Assembly: GCA_964598425.1 (NCBI GenBank)
Contig: CAZRBV010000017.1
Coordinates: 1 to 61,379 of the forward strand
Length of the DNA stretch: 61,379 nt
DNA from: UBA12567 sp964598425
GTDB lineage: Bacteria; Planctomycetota; Phycisphaerae; Phycisphaerales; SM1A02
Direction: 5' to 3'
Shown: one piece after another, positions 16,880-25,590 of the stretch
Layout: each line of letters begins with the position of its first letter
Position numbering within the stretch: position 1 is the stretch's first letter
Notes under the pieces: generated by a model
Database searches by the model: none
Told to the model about the DNA's origin: nothing
What the model saw: only the letters and a program-made list of their open reading frames with translations
Translations under genes and position numbers: made by a program

Positions 16880-18367
16880 GTGGGCGCTCAAGAGGACCGG
16901 GCCCTTCGTCAGCATGCACAGTCTCTCATGCAGGCTGGCCACGTCGCCGCAGCTGAAGAGTTGTTGACGCAGCACATCGCAGGCAGGCGAAACGATCATG
17001 AGGCGAAGGCAATCCTGGCGCAAATCGCCACCATGAACCGCGACTTCCAAGCCGCTGAATTGCTGCTCATGCAAGCAATTCGAGGGGACCGCAAGCGAGC
17101 TGACTATCACGCTGTCCTCGCAGAACTGTTGACTACCTCCGGGCGATACCGGGAAGCTGTCGCTCGGTTCGACCAGGCCATCAAACTGCATCCGGGATTT
17201 GATGCTGCAGTCGCAGGCAAGGCGGAGGTCTATCTTCGCACCGGCAAACCAGAGCGCACGCTCGAAGTCCTCGAGAAGGCTGACGATACCCCCATCACAG
17301 CGGTACCACGAACACGCGCCCTCACTCGGCTCAAGCGGTTCGATGAAGCCATCGCAACCGCCAATCGACATCTCCCGGCAGCAGAAGCTCCGATTGATGC
17401 GCAGCGAGGCCTCTGGTTCGCCTTGGCCCAAGCCAGCGAGCGGGCTGAGCGATTCGATGAAGCGGCCGACGCATGCACCCACGGAAACGCGATCTCGACG
17501 CGGGGCTGGAGCAAGGACGCCGATTCGAAGCGCAACGAATTGCTGATGGAGGCCTTTTCGAGCGAACGGATGTCAACACTGCCCCGCGCCAACTCACGGG
17601 ATGAGCGGCCCGTGTTCGCCGTTGGCCTGCTTCGAAGCGGCTCCACGCTGGTGGAGCAGATTATCGATGCGCACCCACAGGCCTTCGGCGCCGGCGAACT
17701 GGAAACACTGCCGAAGCTTGTCTTGGGCATGCAGGAGCAACTCGGCACACGTCTTCCGTGGCCCGCGCTCCTGCAGGAAACCAACGAGGCTGGCCTTGAG
17801 CAGATTGCTGCGTCATACCTTGCGGTGATTGACGAACTCGCGCCTCAGGCGAAGAAGATTGTCGACAAGCAACTCGGCAACTTCATGCACCTTGGATTGA
17901 TCTCCCTGCTCTTTCCCAAGGCAAGAGTCATCCACTGCCAGCGGCATCCAATGGATCTTGGGCTTTCCTGCTGGATGCAGAAACTCCCTCCCGGCACCAA
18001 CGGGTGGGCTTCCGACCTCTCAACGATCGGTGAGAGCTGGTGCCTGGCCGAGGCGTTGATGGACCACTGGAAGAAGGTCCTGGACCTACCGATGCTCGAG
18101 GTTCGATACGAGCACCTCGTTGAGGATCTGGAGGGGCAGGTGCGACGCATCCTCGACTTTTGCGATCTCGATTTCGATCCGGAGTGCCTTCGATTCTGGG
18201 AAACCGGCCGGACCGTTCTGACTCTCAGCAGTGACCAAGTCCGCAAGCCCCTGTATGCCACATCGGTTGGTCGCCACGAGGCCTGGGGCGACAATCTACG
18301 CCCTCTCCGGACCGCGCTCGGCGACGCCGTCGCCCGATATGAACATTCAGACTCGGCTGTTGGCTGA
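16880..18367 (+). CDS. TPR-sulfotransferase fusion
   Basis: The 495-residue protein has TPR-like helical repeats (about residues 5-235) joined to a sulfotransferase domain. The domain starts at 245 with FAVGLLRSGSTLVEQI, the 5'-phosphosulfate loop that binds PAPS, followed by CQRHPMDLGLSCW, the 3'-phosphate binding segment, and VRYEHLVEDLEGQVRRILDF. Such TPR-sulfotransferases resemble protein-tyrosine sulfotransferases, but the acceptor is unknown and could be protein or glycan. No signal peptide is seen, so it is cytoplasmic. It starts with GTG at 16880, three bases after rho, and ends at a strong hairpin. PAPS could come from the sat-cysC pair in this window. Confidence 0.85.
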   Translation: MGAQEDRALRQHAQSLMQAGHVAAAEELLTQHIAGRRNDHEAKAILAQIATMNRDFQAAELLLMQAIRGDRKRADYHAVLAELLTTSGRYREAVARFDQAIKLHPGFDAAVAGKAEVYLRTGKPERTLEVLEKADDTPITAVPRTRALTRLKRFDEAIATANRHLPAAEAPIDAQRGLWFALAQASERAERFDEAADACTHGNAISTRGWSKDADSKRNELLMEAFSSERMSTLPRANSRDERPVFAVGLLRSGSTLVEQIIDAHPQAFGAGELETLPKLVLGMQEQLGTRLPWPALLQETNEAGLEQIAASYLAVIDELAPQAKKIVDKQLGNFMHLGLISLLFPKARVIHCQRHPMDLGLSCWMQKLPPGTNGWASDLSTIGESWCLAEALMDHWKKVLDLPMLEVRYEHLVEDLEGQVRRILDFCDLDFDPECLRFWETGRTVLTLSSDQVRKPLYATSVGRHEAWGDNLRPLRTALGDAVARYEHSDSAVG

Positions 18368-18401
18368 TCGGCAGCGGAGATTCTCTACAACCACTCACGC
18401 A

Positions 18402-18432
18402 AACACCCCCGCGGTAGAACCGCGGGGGTGTT
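18402..18432. terminator. 13-bp hairpin between convergent genes
   Basis: AACACCCCCGCGG (18402-18414) and its exact complement (18420-18432) flank the loop TAGAA. It lies between the sulfotransferase stop and the facing stop of the sorting-tail gene. On the minus side GTTTG follows, on the plus side GAGAG, so it is a terminator by position with a poor U tract. Confidence 0.65.
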
Positions 18433-18494
18433 GAGAGTGCGTGGGATCAAACCGTATGAGGTTCACATGGACCTCATACATGCAGATCAAGTAC

Positions 18495-19166
18495 TCAGCG
18501 GCGTCGACGACGGCCTGCGAGGCCGGCGACTCCGAGCAGCGCCAGAGCGCCGGGGGCGGGGATGGCCCAACCCACACTCAGATTCTGGTAGGTGTTGCCA
18601 TCGGCGTCCTTCCCCTGGATGCTGACCTCGCCGACGAGGTCGGCATAGCCATTACCAGTACCGCCAACGACAGTGAACTGGCCGATGAGCACCTTGCCGT
18701 CAATCTCGCCGCCCTGCGGGTCGACGGGCGTGACGAACCACGAGCCGTTGTCGGTGTCGATGGAACCGCCACCTTCAAAGCTCGACCAGTCGATGCCGAT
18801 GTCCAGAAGCTTGTTCTCAGCAAACGGCGAACCGTTGGCGTAGAGCGCGCCGATGGTGACATAACTGTCCCACTCGAGCGAGGGCGCCAGTGGGAAGAAC
18901 GCGCTGTTGATGGCCGTCGAGGTCGGTCCACCAAGGGCGTTCTGATAGAACGACAGCCCATCAGCCGTACCGATCGACATGGGGCCGACCGAGTTGCCGA
19001 AGACGGCGTCAACACGCTCGCCAGCGCCAACATTGGCGTACATGCGATAGGTCTCGCCGTAGCCCATGTCGCCCAGCGACTCGATGGAAATGTGGCTCAC
19101 GTCCGCAGACGCTGCACCAGCCGCGATGAGGGCGCCCGCGGCGCCCGTAAGTGCAATGGTCTTCAT
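18495..19166 (-). CDS. secreted protein with PEP-CTERM-like Arg-tail sorting signal (copy 1)
   Basis: The 223-residue protein has a signal peptide (about residues 1-22, ending AASA), a domain of unknown function, and a C-terminal sorting signal PAPGALALLGVAGLAGRRRRR: a Pro-Ala-Pro-Gly turn, a membrane helix and five Arg. Such tails, PEP-CTERM-like and common in planctomycetes, are expected to be cut or anchored by an exosortase-type system. It is full-length similar to the next gene (shared APSLEWDSYVTIGALY and FVTPVDPQG). The start is set at the ATG at 19166 with GGAGAAGG upstream. The core resembles exported structural or surface proteins; no catalytic motif is seen. Confidence 0.82.
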   Translation of the reverse strand: MKTIALTGAAGALIAAGAASADVSHISIESLGDMGYGETYRMYANVGAGERVDAVFGNSVGPMSIGTADGLSFYQNALGGPTSTAINSAFFPLAPSLEWDSYVTIGALYANGSPFAENKLLDIGIDWSSFEGGGSIDTDNGSWFVTPVDPQGGEIDGKVLIGQFTVVGGTGNGYADLVGEVSIQGKDADGNTYQNLSVGWAIPAPGALALLGVAGLAGRRRRR

Positions 19167-19331
19167 ATCTGACCTTCTCCTCGTTGGATCCTCTGTGATC
19201 CAATCTGGTTGATGTATCCACAGCGTGGTGGCTGAGGCGTTCGATTCTCCCTGGAGCATGCGTTCCTTGTGGTCTCCAAATCGCACCACCGATTCTTCGC
19301 CAGAACACAGGCTCCCTCCGCTTCCGCACGC

Positions 19332-19359
19332 AATGTACTCCACCAAGGGGGGCCGTCAA
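19332..19359 (-). promoter_or_regulatory. promoter of the copy 1 sorting-tail gene
   Basis: On the minus strand TTGACG (19354-19359) and TACATT (19332-19337) are 16 bases apart, as in the rpmE and rplM promoters. Transcription would start about 160 bases before the ATG at 19166, leaving a long leader that I cannot assign to a known riboswitch. The rest of the 19167-19703 stretch shows no gene. Confidence 0.6.
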
Positions 19360-19695
19360 GGTGATCTCGGCCACAGAACCTCCCAGTTTTTCATGAGATA
19401 CGGTTTGGGAGGGCAGTTCTTGCGCCTCCGCGATTCAGGACGCCGGGTGGGCCCATTTCACGATGCGCAATCAAGGAAAATCGTCGCCCGGCTCGATATT
19501 TGAATCGATACCAAATTCGGAGATTTTTGTAAGCCGTCCGGTAACCCGTACTTGCAGCTCGCATGATGGGGGCAACCACTTGTCGGGTCCTGTCAGCCTC
19601 GGAGCGGTGCACCGAAGGACACGGGTGGCGTCTCCAATTGAATTGGGGCAGTGTCCGCCGCGGGCTCGCTCCCCCCTCCAGAGGGACGGTGCCCA

Positions 19696-19735
19696 AAAAG
19701 AAGCCCGCCGCTGCGTGGGGGTGCAGCGGCGGGCA
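19696..19735 (-). terminator. Rho-independent terminator of copy 2 sorting-tail gene
   Basis: A perfect 12-bp stem (19704-19715 with 19724-19735, 8-base loop) is followed on the minus strand by TTCTTTTT. It lies 65 bases after the stop of the copy 2 gene and is the clearest intrinsic terminator in the window. Confidence 0.85.
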
Positions 19736-19799
19736 TTTTACATTGCTGGGAACCGGGACTATCCCGAGCTACCCGATTTCCAGATCATCTCGTAGCGAC

Positions 19800-20486
19800 T
19801 CAGGCGCGACGACGACGACGTCCGGCCAAGCCAGCGAGACCCAGAAGGGCCACGGCGCCTGGCGCAGGAATGCCGATGTACACTTCGGCACCGGACTGCC
19901 ATGTCTCGCCGGAAGCATCCTTACCCTGGAAACCAGCGGTGAAGTAAATGTCATCGCCGCCGCTTCCAGTGAACGTGGTGAACTGAGCGACGAGGACGCG
20001 ACCGCCCTGCTCTTCGCCCTGAGGGTCTACCGGGGTCACGAACCACGTGCCGTTGTCGGCAAAGAGGCTGCCACCATCCGGATCCCATGATCCCCAGTCG
20101 ATACCAATGTCCTGAAGGGCATTGTTGGCGAAGGGGGTGCCGTCAGAGTACAGGGCACCAATCGTCACATAGCTGTCCCATTCAAGCGAAGGGGCCAATG
20201 CGAAGAATGCACTGTTGATGGCCTGACTGGTGGCGCCGCCCAGATCGTTCTGGTAAGCCGACGCACCATTGAGGTAATCCATACGCAGGTTGTAGACCGT
20301 GTTGCCGAAGACGGCGTCGAGACGGTTGCCTGCATCAAGTTCTGCATACACGCGAACGGTGTAGTCGCCCTGATCAGATGCACCGACGAAGTCATAGGTC
20401 AGGCCATTCATGCCTGCCGTTGCACTGCCCGCAAGGGCAAGGCCAGCAACTGTGCCGGCAAAGATTGAAGCACGCTTCATGTTCAT
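19800..20486 (-). CDS. secreted protein with PEP-CTERM-like Arg-tail sorting signal (copy 2)
   Basis: The 228-residue paralogue of copy 1 has a signal peptide (about residues 1-24, ending ATA), a matching central domain (AVFGNTV, AINSAFFALAPSLEWDSY, ALQDIGIDWG, NGTWFVTPVDPQG) and the tail PAPGAVALLGLAGLAGRRRRR plus Ala. Two ATG codons, at 20486 and 20480, are possible starts; the first is used. An AGG-containing site lies upstream. A strong terminator follows, so it is transcribed separately from copy 1. The pair looks like a local duplication. Surface localisation is expected; function unknown. Confidence 0.82.
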   Translation of the reverse strand: MNMKRASIFAGTVAGLALAGSATAGMNGLTYDFVGASDQGDYTVRVYAELDAGNRLDAVFGNTVYNLRMDYLNGASAYQNDLGGATSQAINSAFFALAPSLEWDSYVTIGALYSDGTPFANNALQDIGIDWGSWDPDGGSLFADNGTWFVTPVDPQGEEQGGRVLVAQFTTFTGSGGDDIYFTAGFQGKDASGETWQSGAEVYIGIPAPGAVALLGLAGLAGRRRRRA

Positions 20487-20886
20487 TTCTTAGAACCTTT
20501 CTCTTCTCACTTGAGAACCACCTAGTACACGATCCGGATCGTCCCCCACTCCTCACTCGGGATTGAGGCGTTGGCCTCTTGTGGAGTTGATCAAAGCGAC
20601 GGGCCACGCGCCAGCCGCAAGAAAAATCTCAATCGGTTATCAGAAGGGGCTTTGCTGCCGCGTCTTCTCCAAACTCCAGGCCAGCCAACCGAATCTCCGG
20701 AGGGCCGAACTCAACAAAGGGGCTCTGGCTTCCAAAAAACCAGATAAGTACCCTGCCGACCATACCTTCCGTCTCTTGACAGTCAAGACTACAGATGGTT
20801 CGTCCGCCACTTTTTTACGCCTCATTCTCCATCCGGATGCACCATTTGAGAGAACCGGCGCAAATCCTCTCATTCTTCTTCAACCA
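20487..20886. other. 400-base intergenic region, no gene seen
   Basis: This lies between the 3' end of miaB and the 5' end of the copy 2 sorting-tail gene, both on the minus strand. It must hold the promoter of the latter, but I find no convincing -35/-10 pair. A 7-bp palindrome around one base (TCTTGAC-A-GTCAAGA) is at 20774-20788 and could be a regulator site. A plus-strand open frame here continues antisense into miaB and is not supported. Confidence 0.5.
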
Positions 20887-22494
20887 TCAGGGCCCGGCGC
20901 ACTGGGCATGAGCTTGAGGGTGTTCCATGTGGCCAACGAGAAGTCGTGGAGAGGCAGAATCGACCCTTACGGCAACGATCTGGCCGATAAGATCACTGGC
21001 GGCCACCCCAGGGGCACAATCAAAGACGGTAATGAGGTCCCCTGCGGTTCTCCCTGATACCTGCTCTTTGGGCGATTCCCACCCAAGCTCGACTCCGCCA
21101 GGGCCACTACGGGCCGCTTGACCACGTTTCTCGACAAAAACCTGATGAATCCGCCCGATCTCCCGCTCATGAACCGCCTGACTGACCTCTGACTGGATCG
21201 CCAGAAGCCGGTTGATTCGCTCGCGTTTGACGGCTTCGGGAACATCGTCTGCAAGCTTGTCAATCGCGACTGTCCCGGGCCTGGGCGAGTACTTGAATAC
21301 AAAGTTGTTCTTGAACGGCACGCTTCGAACAAGATCGCACGTCTGCTCGAAGTCCTCATCCGTTTCCGTCGGAAACCCGACGATGAAGTCACCAGCAATG
21401 CCGGCGCCTGGCAGTATGGCCTGAACGCGGTCAATGAACTCGCGGTACTCGCCCACGGTGTAGCCGCGGTTCATCAGCTTGAGTATGCGATCCGAGCCCG
21501 ATTGTGCGGGCACATGCAGGTAGGGGCACATGCGGGAGGAGTCCCGCATGACCTGCAGGATGTCATCCCCGAAGTCACGTGGATAACTCGTCACAAACCG
21601 AAGACGCTCGATCGCTGGCACTTCCTCGTGAATACGGTGCAAGAGCCCAGCGAATGTCGTCACACGCCTATCCCCGCCGCCGCGGTCCTCCCGCCGAAAG
21701 GCAGCGAGCCCAGGTCCGACCTGCGGAGCCTCTCTGCCGTCGACTGTCACAGCAGCGCCGTGAACGTACACATAGTGATTCACCGTCTGGCCCAAGAGCG
21801 TCACTTCGATGACGCCCTTGTCGGCCAGCTCTTTGCACTCCTCCACGATGGCATCTGGCGGACGGTGGACTTCGGCACCACGCGTATTGGGGACCACGCA
21901 GTAGGTGCAGAATTTGTTGCATCCTCTGGTGATTCGTACGTAGGCGGTTCGGCCGCCCGCCGCCCCTCCCTCGGGATCAAACGCACGTGACAGGTCGAGC
22001 GACTCAAGTCCGTCCTCCGCAGCCGAAAGCGTCGTCGAGCGGCGGCTCCGCGAGCCCTGCAATGCCACTCGCTCCCGGATCGCCACCGACTCGCACTTCA
22101 AGATGTTGTCAAGGAGCATCGGCAAGCGATCGAGTTCCCCTGGACCACAGAGCAGGTCGACCTCCGGGCGCGATGTGAGCAGCGCGTCGCCCTCGCGCTC
22201 CGCAAGACATCCCAGCAGACCAACAACGACGTGCCGTCCGGCCGCCTTTTCCTGCTTGAGCCTGCCGACCCGGCTGAGAACCTTGTTCTCGGCTTGCTCA
22301 CGGACCGAACACGTGTTGAAGAGAATGACATCCGCTTCATCTCGGGAAGCCGTGAAGCGATACCCCAACGCAGTGAGGTGCCCGGTCACCAACTCGCTGT
22401 CGAGCTCGTTCATCTGGCAACCGAAGGTCTCCAGGTAGACCAGTGGCCCGGTCGCGGTGTCCTGAGTTGTCTGTGTGGCCATGAGACCCGCCAT
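20887..22494 (-). CDS. miaB: tRNA-2-methylthio-N6-dimethylallyladenosine synthase
   Basis: This radical-SAM methylthiotransferase adds a methylthio group to i6A37 of tRNAs reading U-starting codons. In 535 residues it has the N-terminal cluster domain (TFGCQMNELDSE, NTCSVREQAENK, GLLGCLAERE), the radical-SAM motif RGCNKFCTYCVVP, and a C-terminal TRAM-like RNA-binding region. Relative to E. coli MiaB it has an insertion of about 28 residues after LLGQTVNHY, rich in Gly and charged residues, and a longer linker before the radical-SAM cysteines. The start is taken at 22494; 22482 is also possible. It is divergent from ftsW, 150 bases away. Confidence 0.94.
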   Translation of the reverse strand: MAGLMATQTTQDTATGPLVYLETFGCQMNELDSELVTGHLTALGYRFTASRDEADVILFNTCSVREQAENKVLSRVGRLKQEKAAGRHVVVGLLGCLAEREGDALLTSRPEVDLLCGPGELDRLPMLLDNILKCESVAIRERVALQGSRSRRSTTLSAAEDGLESLDLSRAFDPEGGAAGGRTAYVRITRGCNKFCTYCVVPNTRGAEVHRPPDAIVEECKELADKGVIEVTLLGQTVNHYVYVHGAAVTVDGREAPQVGPGLAAFRREDRGGGDRRVTTFAGLLHRIHEEVPAIERLRFVTSYPRDFGDDILQVMRDSSRMCPYLHVPAQSGSDRILKLMNRGYTVGEYREFIDRVQAILPGAGIAGDFIVGFPTETDEDFEQTCDLVRSVPFKNNFVFKYSPRPGTVAIDKLADDVPEAVKRERINRLLAIQSEVSQAVHEREIGRIHQVFVEKRGQAARSGPGGVELGWESPKEQVSGRTAGDLITVFDCAPGVAASDLIGQIVAVRVDSASPRLLVGHMEHPQAHAQCAGP

Positions 22495-22644
22495 GATAGA
22501 TTTCGCCGGGGACAGCGGGGCCAGCAAGAACACCGGATCCGAATCCAGAAGTGGCATGTGCCACCAGCCCGGCCTTGCCTCCACACGTGCATCTCTCCGT
22601 CATGTCTGGCGAGTGAGCCCGCCAACGGCCGATATCAGCGGCAC

Positions 22645-23781
22645 ATGGCCCCTCGAGATCTCGTGCTCGCCGCGACGCTGGCCCTCCTGCTTCTTGGAGC
22701 GGTCGTTGTGCAATCGGCGGGCATGACCGTCACGGCACCTGGCACAGCGTCGGGGCTCCTCACGCACCGAACCGTCCTCCTTGCCGGGGCGGCGGCAGCC
22801 GCCCTGCTCCTGGCCCGGCTCCTGCCTCCATCGCTCATCACATCAAGGGTCGCCGCAATTCTCCCGTTCGCAGCGGCGAGCGTCCTGTTGGTACTCGTCC
22901 TCGTTCCGGGCATCGGCAAAGAAGTCAATGGCGCGAAACGCTGGATTGAAATCGGCCCGCTCGGATTTCAGCCCAGCGAGATTGCCAAGTGGACCACTAT
23001 TCTTCTCGTGGCGTGGTACGCATCACGGCGAGGCCGGATGCTGGGGCGACTCGTGGCTGGCCTTGGCCCGATCCTGCTCCTGGTCAGCTTCGTGTGCGCA
23101 CTCACCATGCTTGAGGATCTTGGAACGGCCCTCCTGATCGGAGTGGTCGCAGTCATCCTTCTTCTTGCTGCTGGCGCCCGCCTGTGGCATCTGGCGGTGC
23201 TTGGGCTGCCCGCCGCCGCTGCAGTCGTTGTGGCTATCCGGGCCGAGGGCTACCGCATGACGAGGCTGCAGGCCTTCCTCGATCCGTGGGCCGATCCGGC
23301 CGGGAGCGGCTACCACATCATCCAATCGCTCAAAGCAATCTCTGGCGGCGGAATCGGTGGACGCGGCCTTGGCAACGGTGTCCAGAAATTCGGATACCTG
23401 CCGGAAGACACCACCGACTTCATCTTTTCGATCATTACAGAAGAACTCGGACTGCTGGGTTGTGGTCTGGTCGTGGTGCTGTTCCTCGCGCTCCTGTGGG
23501 CCGGGTGGCGAATCATCCAGTTGCAAGTTCAGCCCCAGCGACAACTCATCGCACTCGGGATTGCAGCAACCATCACCACCCAGGCACTTATCAATCTGTT
23601 GGTCGTCACGGGGCTCGCGCCGACCAAGGGAATCGCGCTTCCGCTCGTTTCATCTGGCGGTACCGGCTGGATTCTGACGGCGTTCATGCTCGGCATCCTG
23701 TGCCGACTCGACCCCACGCCACGCAACCCCGGAACGACACATCCCACCGAAAAACACGCACTGCGGAACGCACCTGCGTGA
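22645..23781 (+). CDS. ftsW: SEDS peptidoglycan polymerase FtsW
   Basis: The 378-residue polytopic membrane protein, with about ten helices, polymerises lipid II at the septum with a partner class B PBP. Family motifs are GAKRWIEIGPLGFQPSEIAK, the YHIIQSLKAISGGGIGGRGLG stretch (about residues 228-247), LPEDTTDFIFSIITEELG and LPLVSSGGTGW. Followed by murG, as in dcw-type clusters, it is called FtsW and not RodA, although the family members are hard to separate without a tree. The ATG at 22645 opens the mature N-terminus; the frame is open further upstream through the antisense of miaB. The stop overlaps the murG start. Confidence 0.9.
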   Translation: MAPRDLVLAATLALLLLGAVVVQSAGMTVTAPGTASGLLTHRTVLLAGAAAAALLLARLLPPSLITSRVAAILPFAAASVLLVLVLVPGIGKEVNGAKRWIEIGPLGFQPSEIAKWTTILLVAWYASRRGRMLGRLVAGLGPILLLVSFVCALTMLEDLGTALLIGVVAVILLLAAGARLWHLAVLGLPAAAAVVVAIRAEGYRMTRLQAFLDPWADPAGSGYHIIQSLKAISGGGIGGRGLGNGVQKFGYLPEDTTDFIFSIITEELGLLGCGLVVVLFLALLWAGWRIIQLQVQPQRQLIALGIAATITTQALINLLVVTGLAPTKGIALPLVSSGGTGWILTAFMLGILCRLDPTPRNPGTTHPTEKHALRNAPA

Positions 23782-24881
23782 CCGGGCTCACGGTGCTACT
23801 CGCTGGAGGCGGTTCCGGGGGCCACATCAGCCCCGGGTTGGCAATCGCGGAAGCACTCCGGCGGGCCGATCCATCCATCACCTGCCTCTTTGCCAGCTCC
23901 GATCGACGCATTGACGCCGACATGCTGAACGTGGCGGGCGAACAAGCGATCCCGCTTCCGGCAAGGCCGCCATCACTGCGGCCCGCGAATCTGTGGTCGT
24001 TTCTCAAAGGCATGCAGGCAAGCGACCGGATTGTGTCGCAGGTCCTCCATCAGAAGCGCGTCGATGCAGTCGTGCTTCTCGGCGGCTTTGTCGCTGCGCC
24101 CGTCGCCCGCGCAGCAAAGAGAGCTGGCGTACCAACGCTCTTAGTCAACCTTGATCGTGTTCCCGGCCGCGCCAATCGCTGGATGCGCCCACGGGTCAAC
24201 CGTGTTGTCTCGGCGGTCACGACGGTCGCCCCCTTTGCAGAAGCCGTGACAGGAATGCCTGTTCGCGCCGCAGCGGCGCCGCCGGGAGATCCTGCCTACT
24301 GCCGAGAGATACTCGGGCTCCCCAAGAACGACCCAGTATTGGTGATCACCGGCGCTTCCCAGGGGGCCACCACCATCAACACAATCCTCCCTGCCCTCTT
24401 TCGAGACCATCCCCGCCTTGCGGCTCGCTGGCAGATACTCCACCTCAGCGGTCCCTCCAACGCCGCGCCAGTGCGACTGGCGTGGGAAGGGAATGAACAT
24501 CAGGTCACCGTTCTTGAGTTTTGTCACCACATGGGCGCGATCTGGGGCGCGGCCGATCTCGTTGTCAGCCGTGCCGGCGCGTGCTCGGTCGCTGAGATCG
24601 AGCACGCCGGGGTTCCTGCGGTCTACCTGCCCTACCCACACCACCGCGACCAGCATCAGCGGCGAAACGCAGAGCCCGCAGTCGAGGCAGGAGCAGCCTG
24701 GCTTGTTGAGGACTCTGCAGATCGAGCAGCGACGGCGAAGCACCTGCTGAGTGTGCTCGGCCCCCTTCTTGAGGATCCTCCCACGCTCGTGAGCGGGAAG
24801 GAGGCCGCACAGGCCCGATCGGGACGCAACGCTGCCGAGTCCCTGGCAGCGATGACCCTGTCGCTTGCCCGAACAACCTGA
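23778..24881 (+). CDS. murG: UDP-GlcNAc:lipid I N-acetylglucosaminyltransferase
   Basis: MurG adds GlcNAc to lipid I at the inner face of the membrane, giving lipid II for FtsW. This 367-residue GT-B glycosyltransferase has LLAGGGSGGHISPGLAIA at the N-terminus, VLLGGFVAAPVA, the GASQGATTIN loop, and the C-terminal SRAGACSVAEIEHAGVPAVYL donor site. The donor loop reads HHRDQHQ where many MurG have a DHQ. It starts at GTG 23778 inside the ftsW stop (GTGA), which indicates coupled translation. The usual neighbours murC and ftsQ are absent. Confidence 0.9.
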   Translation: MTGLTVLLAGGGSGGHISPGLAIAEALRRADPSITCLFASSDRRIDADMLNVAGEQAIPLPARPPSLRPANLWSFLKGMQASDRIVSQVLHQKRVDAVVLLGGFVAAPVARAAKRAGVPTLLVNLDRVPGRANRWMRPRVNRVVSAVTTVAPFAEAVTGMPVRAAAAPPGDPAYCREILGLPKNDPVLVITGASQGATTINTILPALFRDHPRLAARWQILHLSGPSNAAPVRLAWEGNEHQVTVLEFCHHMGAIWGAADLVVSRAGACSVAEIEHAGVPAVYLPYPHHRDQHQRRNAEPAVEAGAAWLVEDSADRAATAKHLLSVLGPLLEDPPTLVSGKEAAQARSGRNAAESLAAMTLSLARTT

Positions 24882-24988
24882 AAAACGCCAACAATCGGCA
24901 CCGCAGCCGGTTACGCCCAATTAGAGCTCGCCCCTCCCGCTCTGCGATATACACTTGGTGAAGGCCCAAGAGGAGCATCCGCCCGGCT

Positions 24989-25588
24989 ATGCCGCCCCGG
25001 AAGACCAGTTCAAAGAAGACCACACCCGCTCCCGCCAGGCCGCGGCTGGTTGGCAGCAAGGATGACGTCACCGAACCCCGGGTGTTGCGGCCCTGCGTGG
25101 TTCTTGCGCAAGCCTCGCGGCCACTGGACGAAGCGTTGCATTCAGCCCTGCAAGAGGCTGGATTGACTCCCCGAGTTGAGCACGATCCCCAAATGGCAAT
25201 GGCTGAAGTGTGCCTGCTCAGGCGAGAGGCGCGGGGGGGGCCCCGGCCCGCGGGGGGCGGCCCCCCGGCGGGGACACATCGGGGTNNNNNNNNNNCACGC
25301 CGAGGCGCTGGCGGCGACTCAACGGAGCTTTCTCCACTTGTTCTGACGTCCATCGAACTGCGGGAAGTGAACTCGATGCTCGATGCCATGCAGAGGCACG
25401 TTCCCGACGTCCCAATCCTTCAATTCGACGGCGCCGGCCTGATCTCCATTCACTCAAGTACCGCTGAAGCTGCGCCGGAAGTCGTCGTCAACCCTGCAAG
25501 TTCACCCGAACTGACGGATGACGAACTGGCAACACTCCTCGACGCAGACGGAACTGCCTCGCCCCAGCCTCGGCGAACGCACAAGTAG
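24989..25588 (+). CDS. pseudoreceiver-like hypothetical protein, interrupted by N run
   Basis: The 199-codon frame has a basic Lys/Ser/Pro-rich N-terminus, then a region with alternating hydrophobic stretches (CVVLAQAS, ALHSALQEAGLTPRVEHDP) and, after the gap, LVLTSIELREVNSMLDAMQ and VPILQFDG, like the alpha/beta order of a receiver domain but without clear phosphorylation Asp. Bases 25230-25285 are extremely G/C homopolymeric and run into 10 N, so residues about 80-105 are unreliable and a frameshift cannot be excluded. It precedes the GGDEF gene by two bases and is probably co-transcribed. AGGAG lies upstream at a long spacing. Function unknown. Confidence 0.5.
   Translation: MPPRKTSSKKTTPAPARPRLVGSKDDVTEPRVLRPCVVLAQASRPLDEALHSALQEAGLTPRVEHDPQMAMAEVCLLRREARGGPRPAGGGPPAGTHRGXXXXRRGAGGDSTELSPLVLTSIELREVNSMLDAMQRHVPDVPILQFDGAGLISIHSSTAEAAPEVVVNPASSPELTDDELATLLDADGTASPQPRRTHK
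25286..25295. other. short sequence gap (10 N)
   Basis: Ten N follow a low-complexity run of G and C. This is probably a sequencing or assembly failure in extreme GC, and it lies inside a coding region. Confidence 0.99.
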
Positions 25589-25590
25589 CC

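Noticed and set aside
20563..21057. Plus-strand frame in the 400-base intergenic region
   Set aside because: It continues antisense into miaB, has no ribosome-binding site of note and no recognisable protein features.
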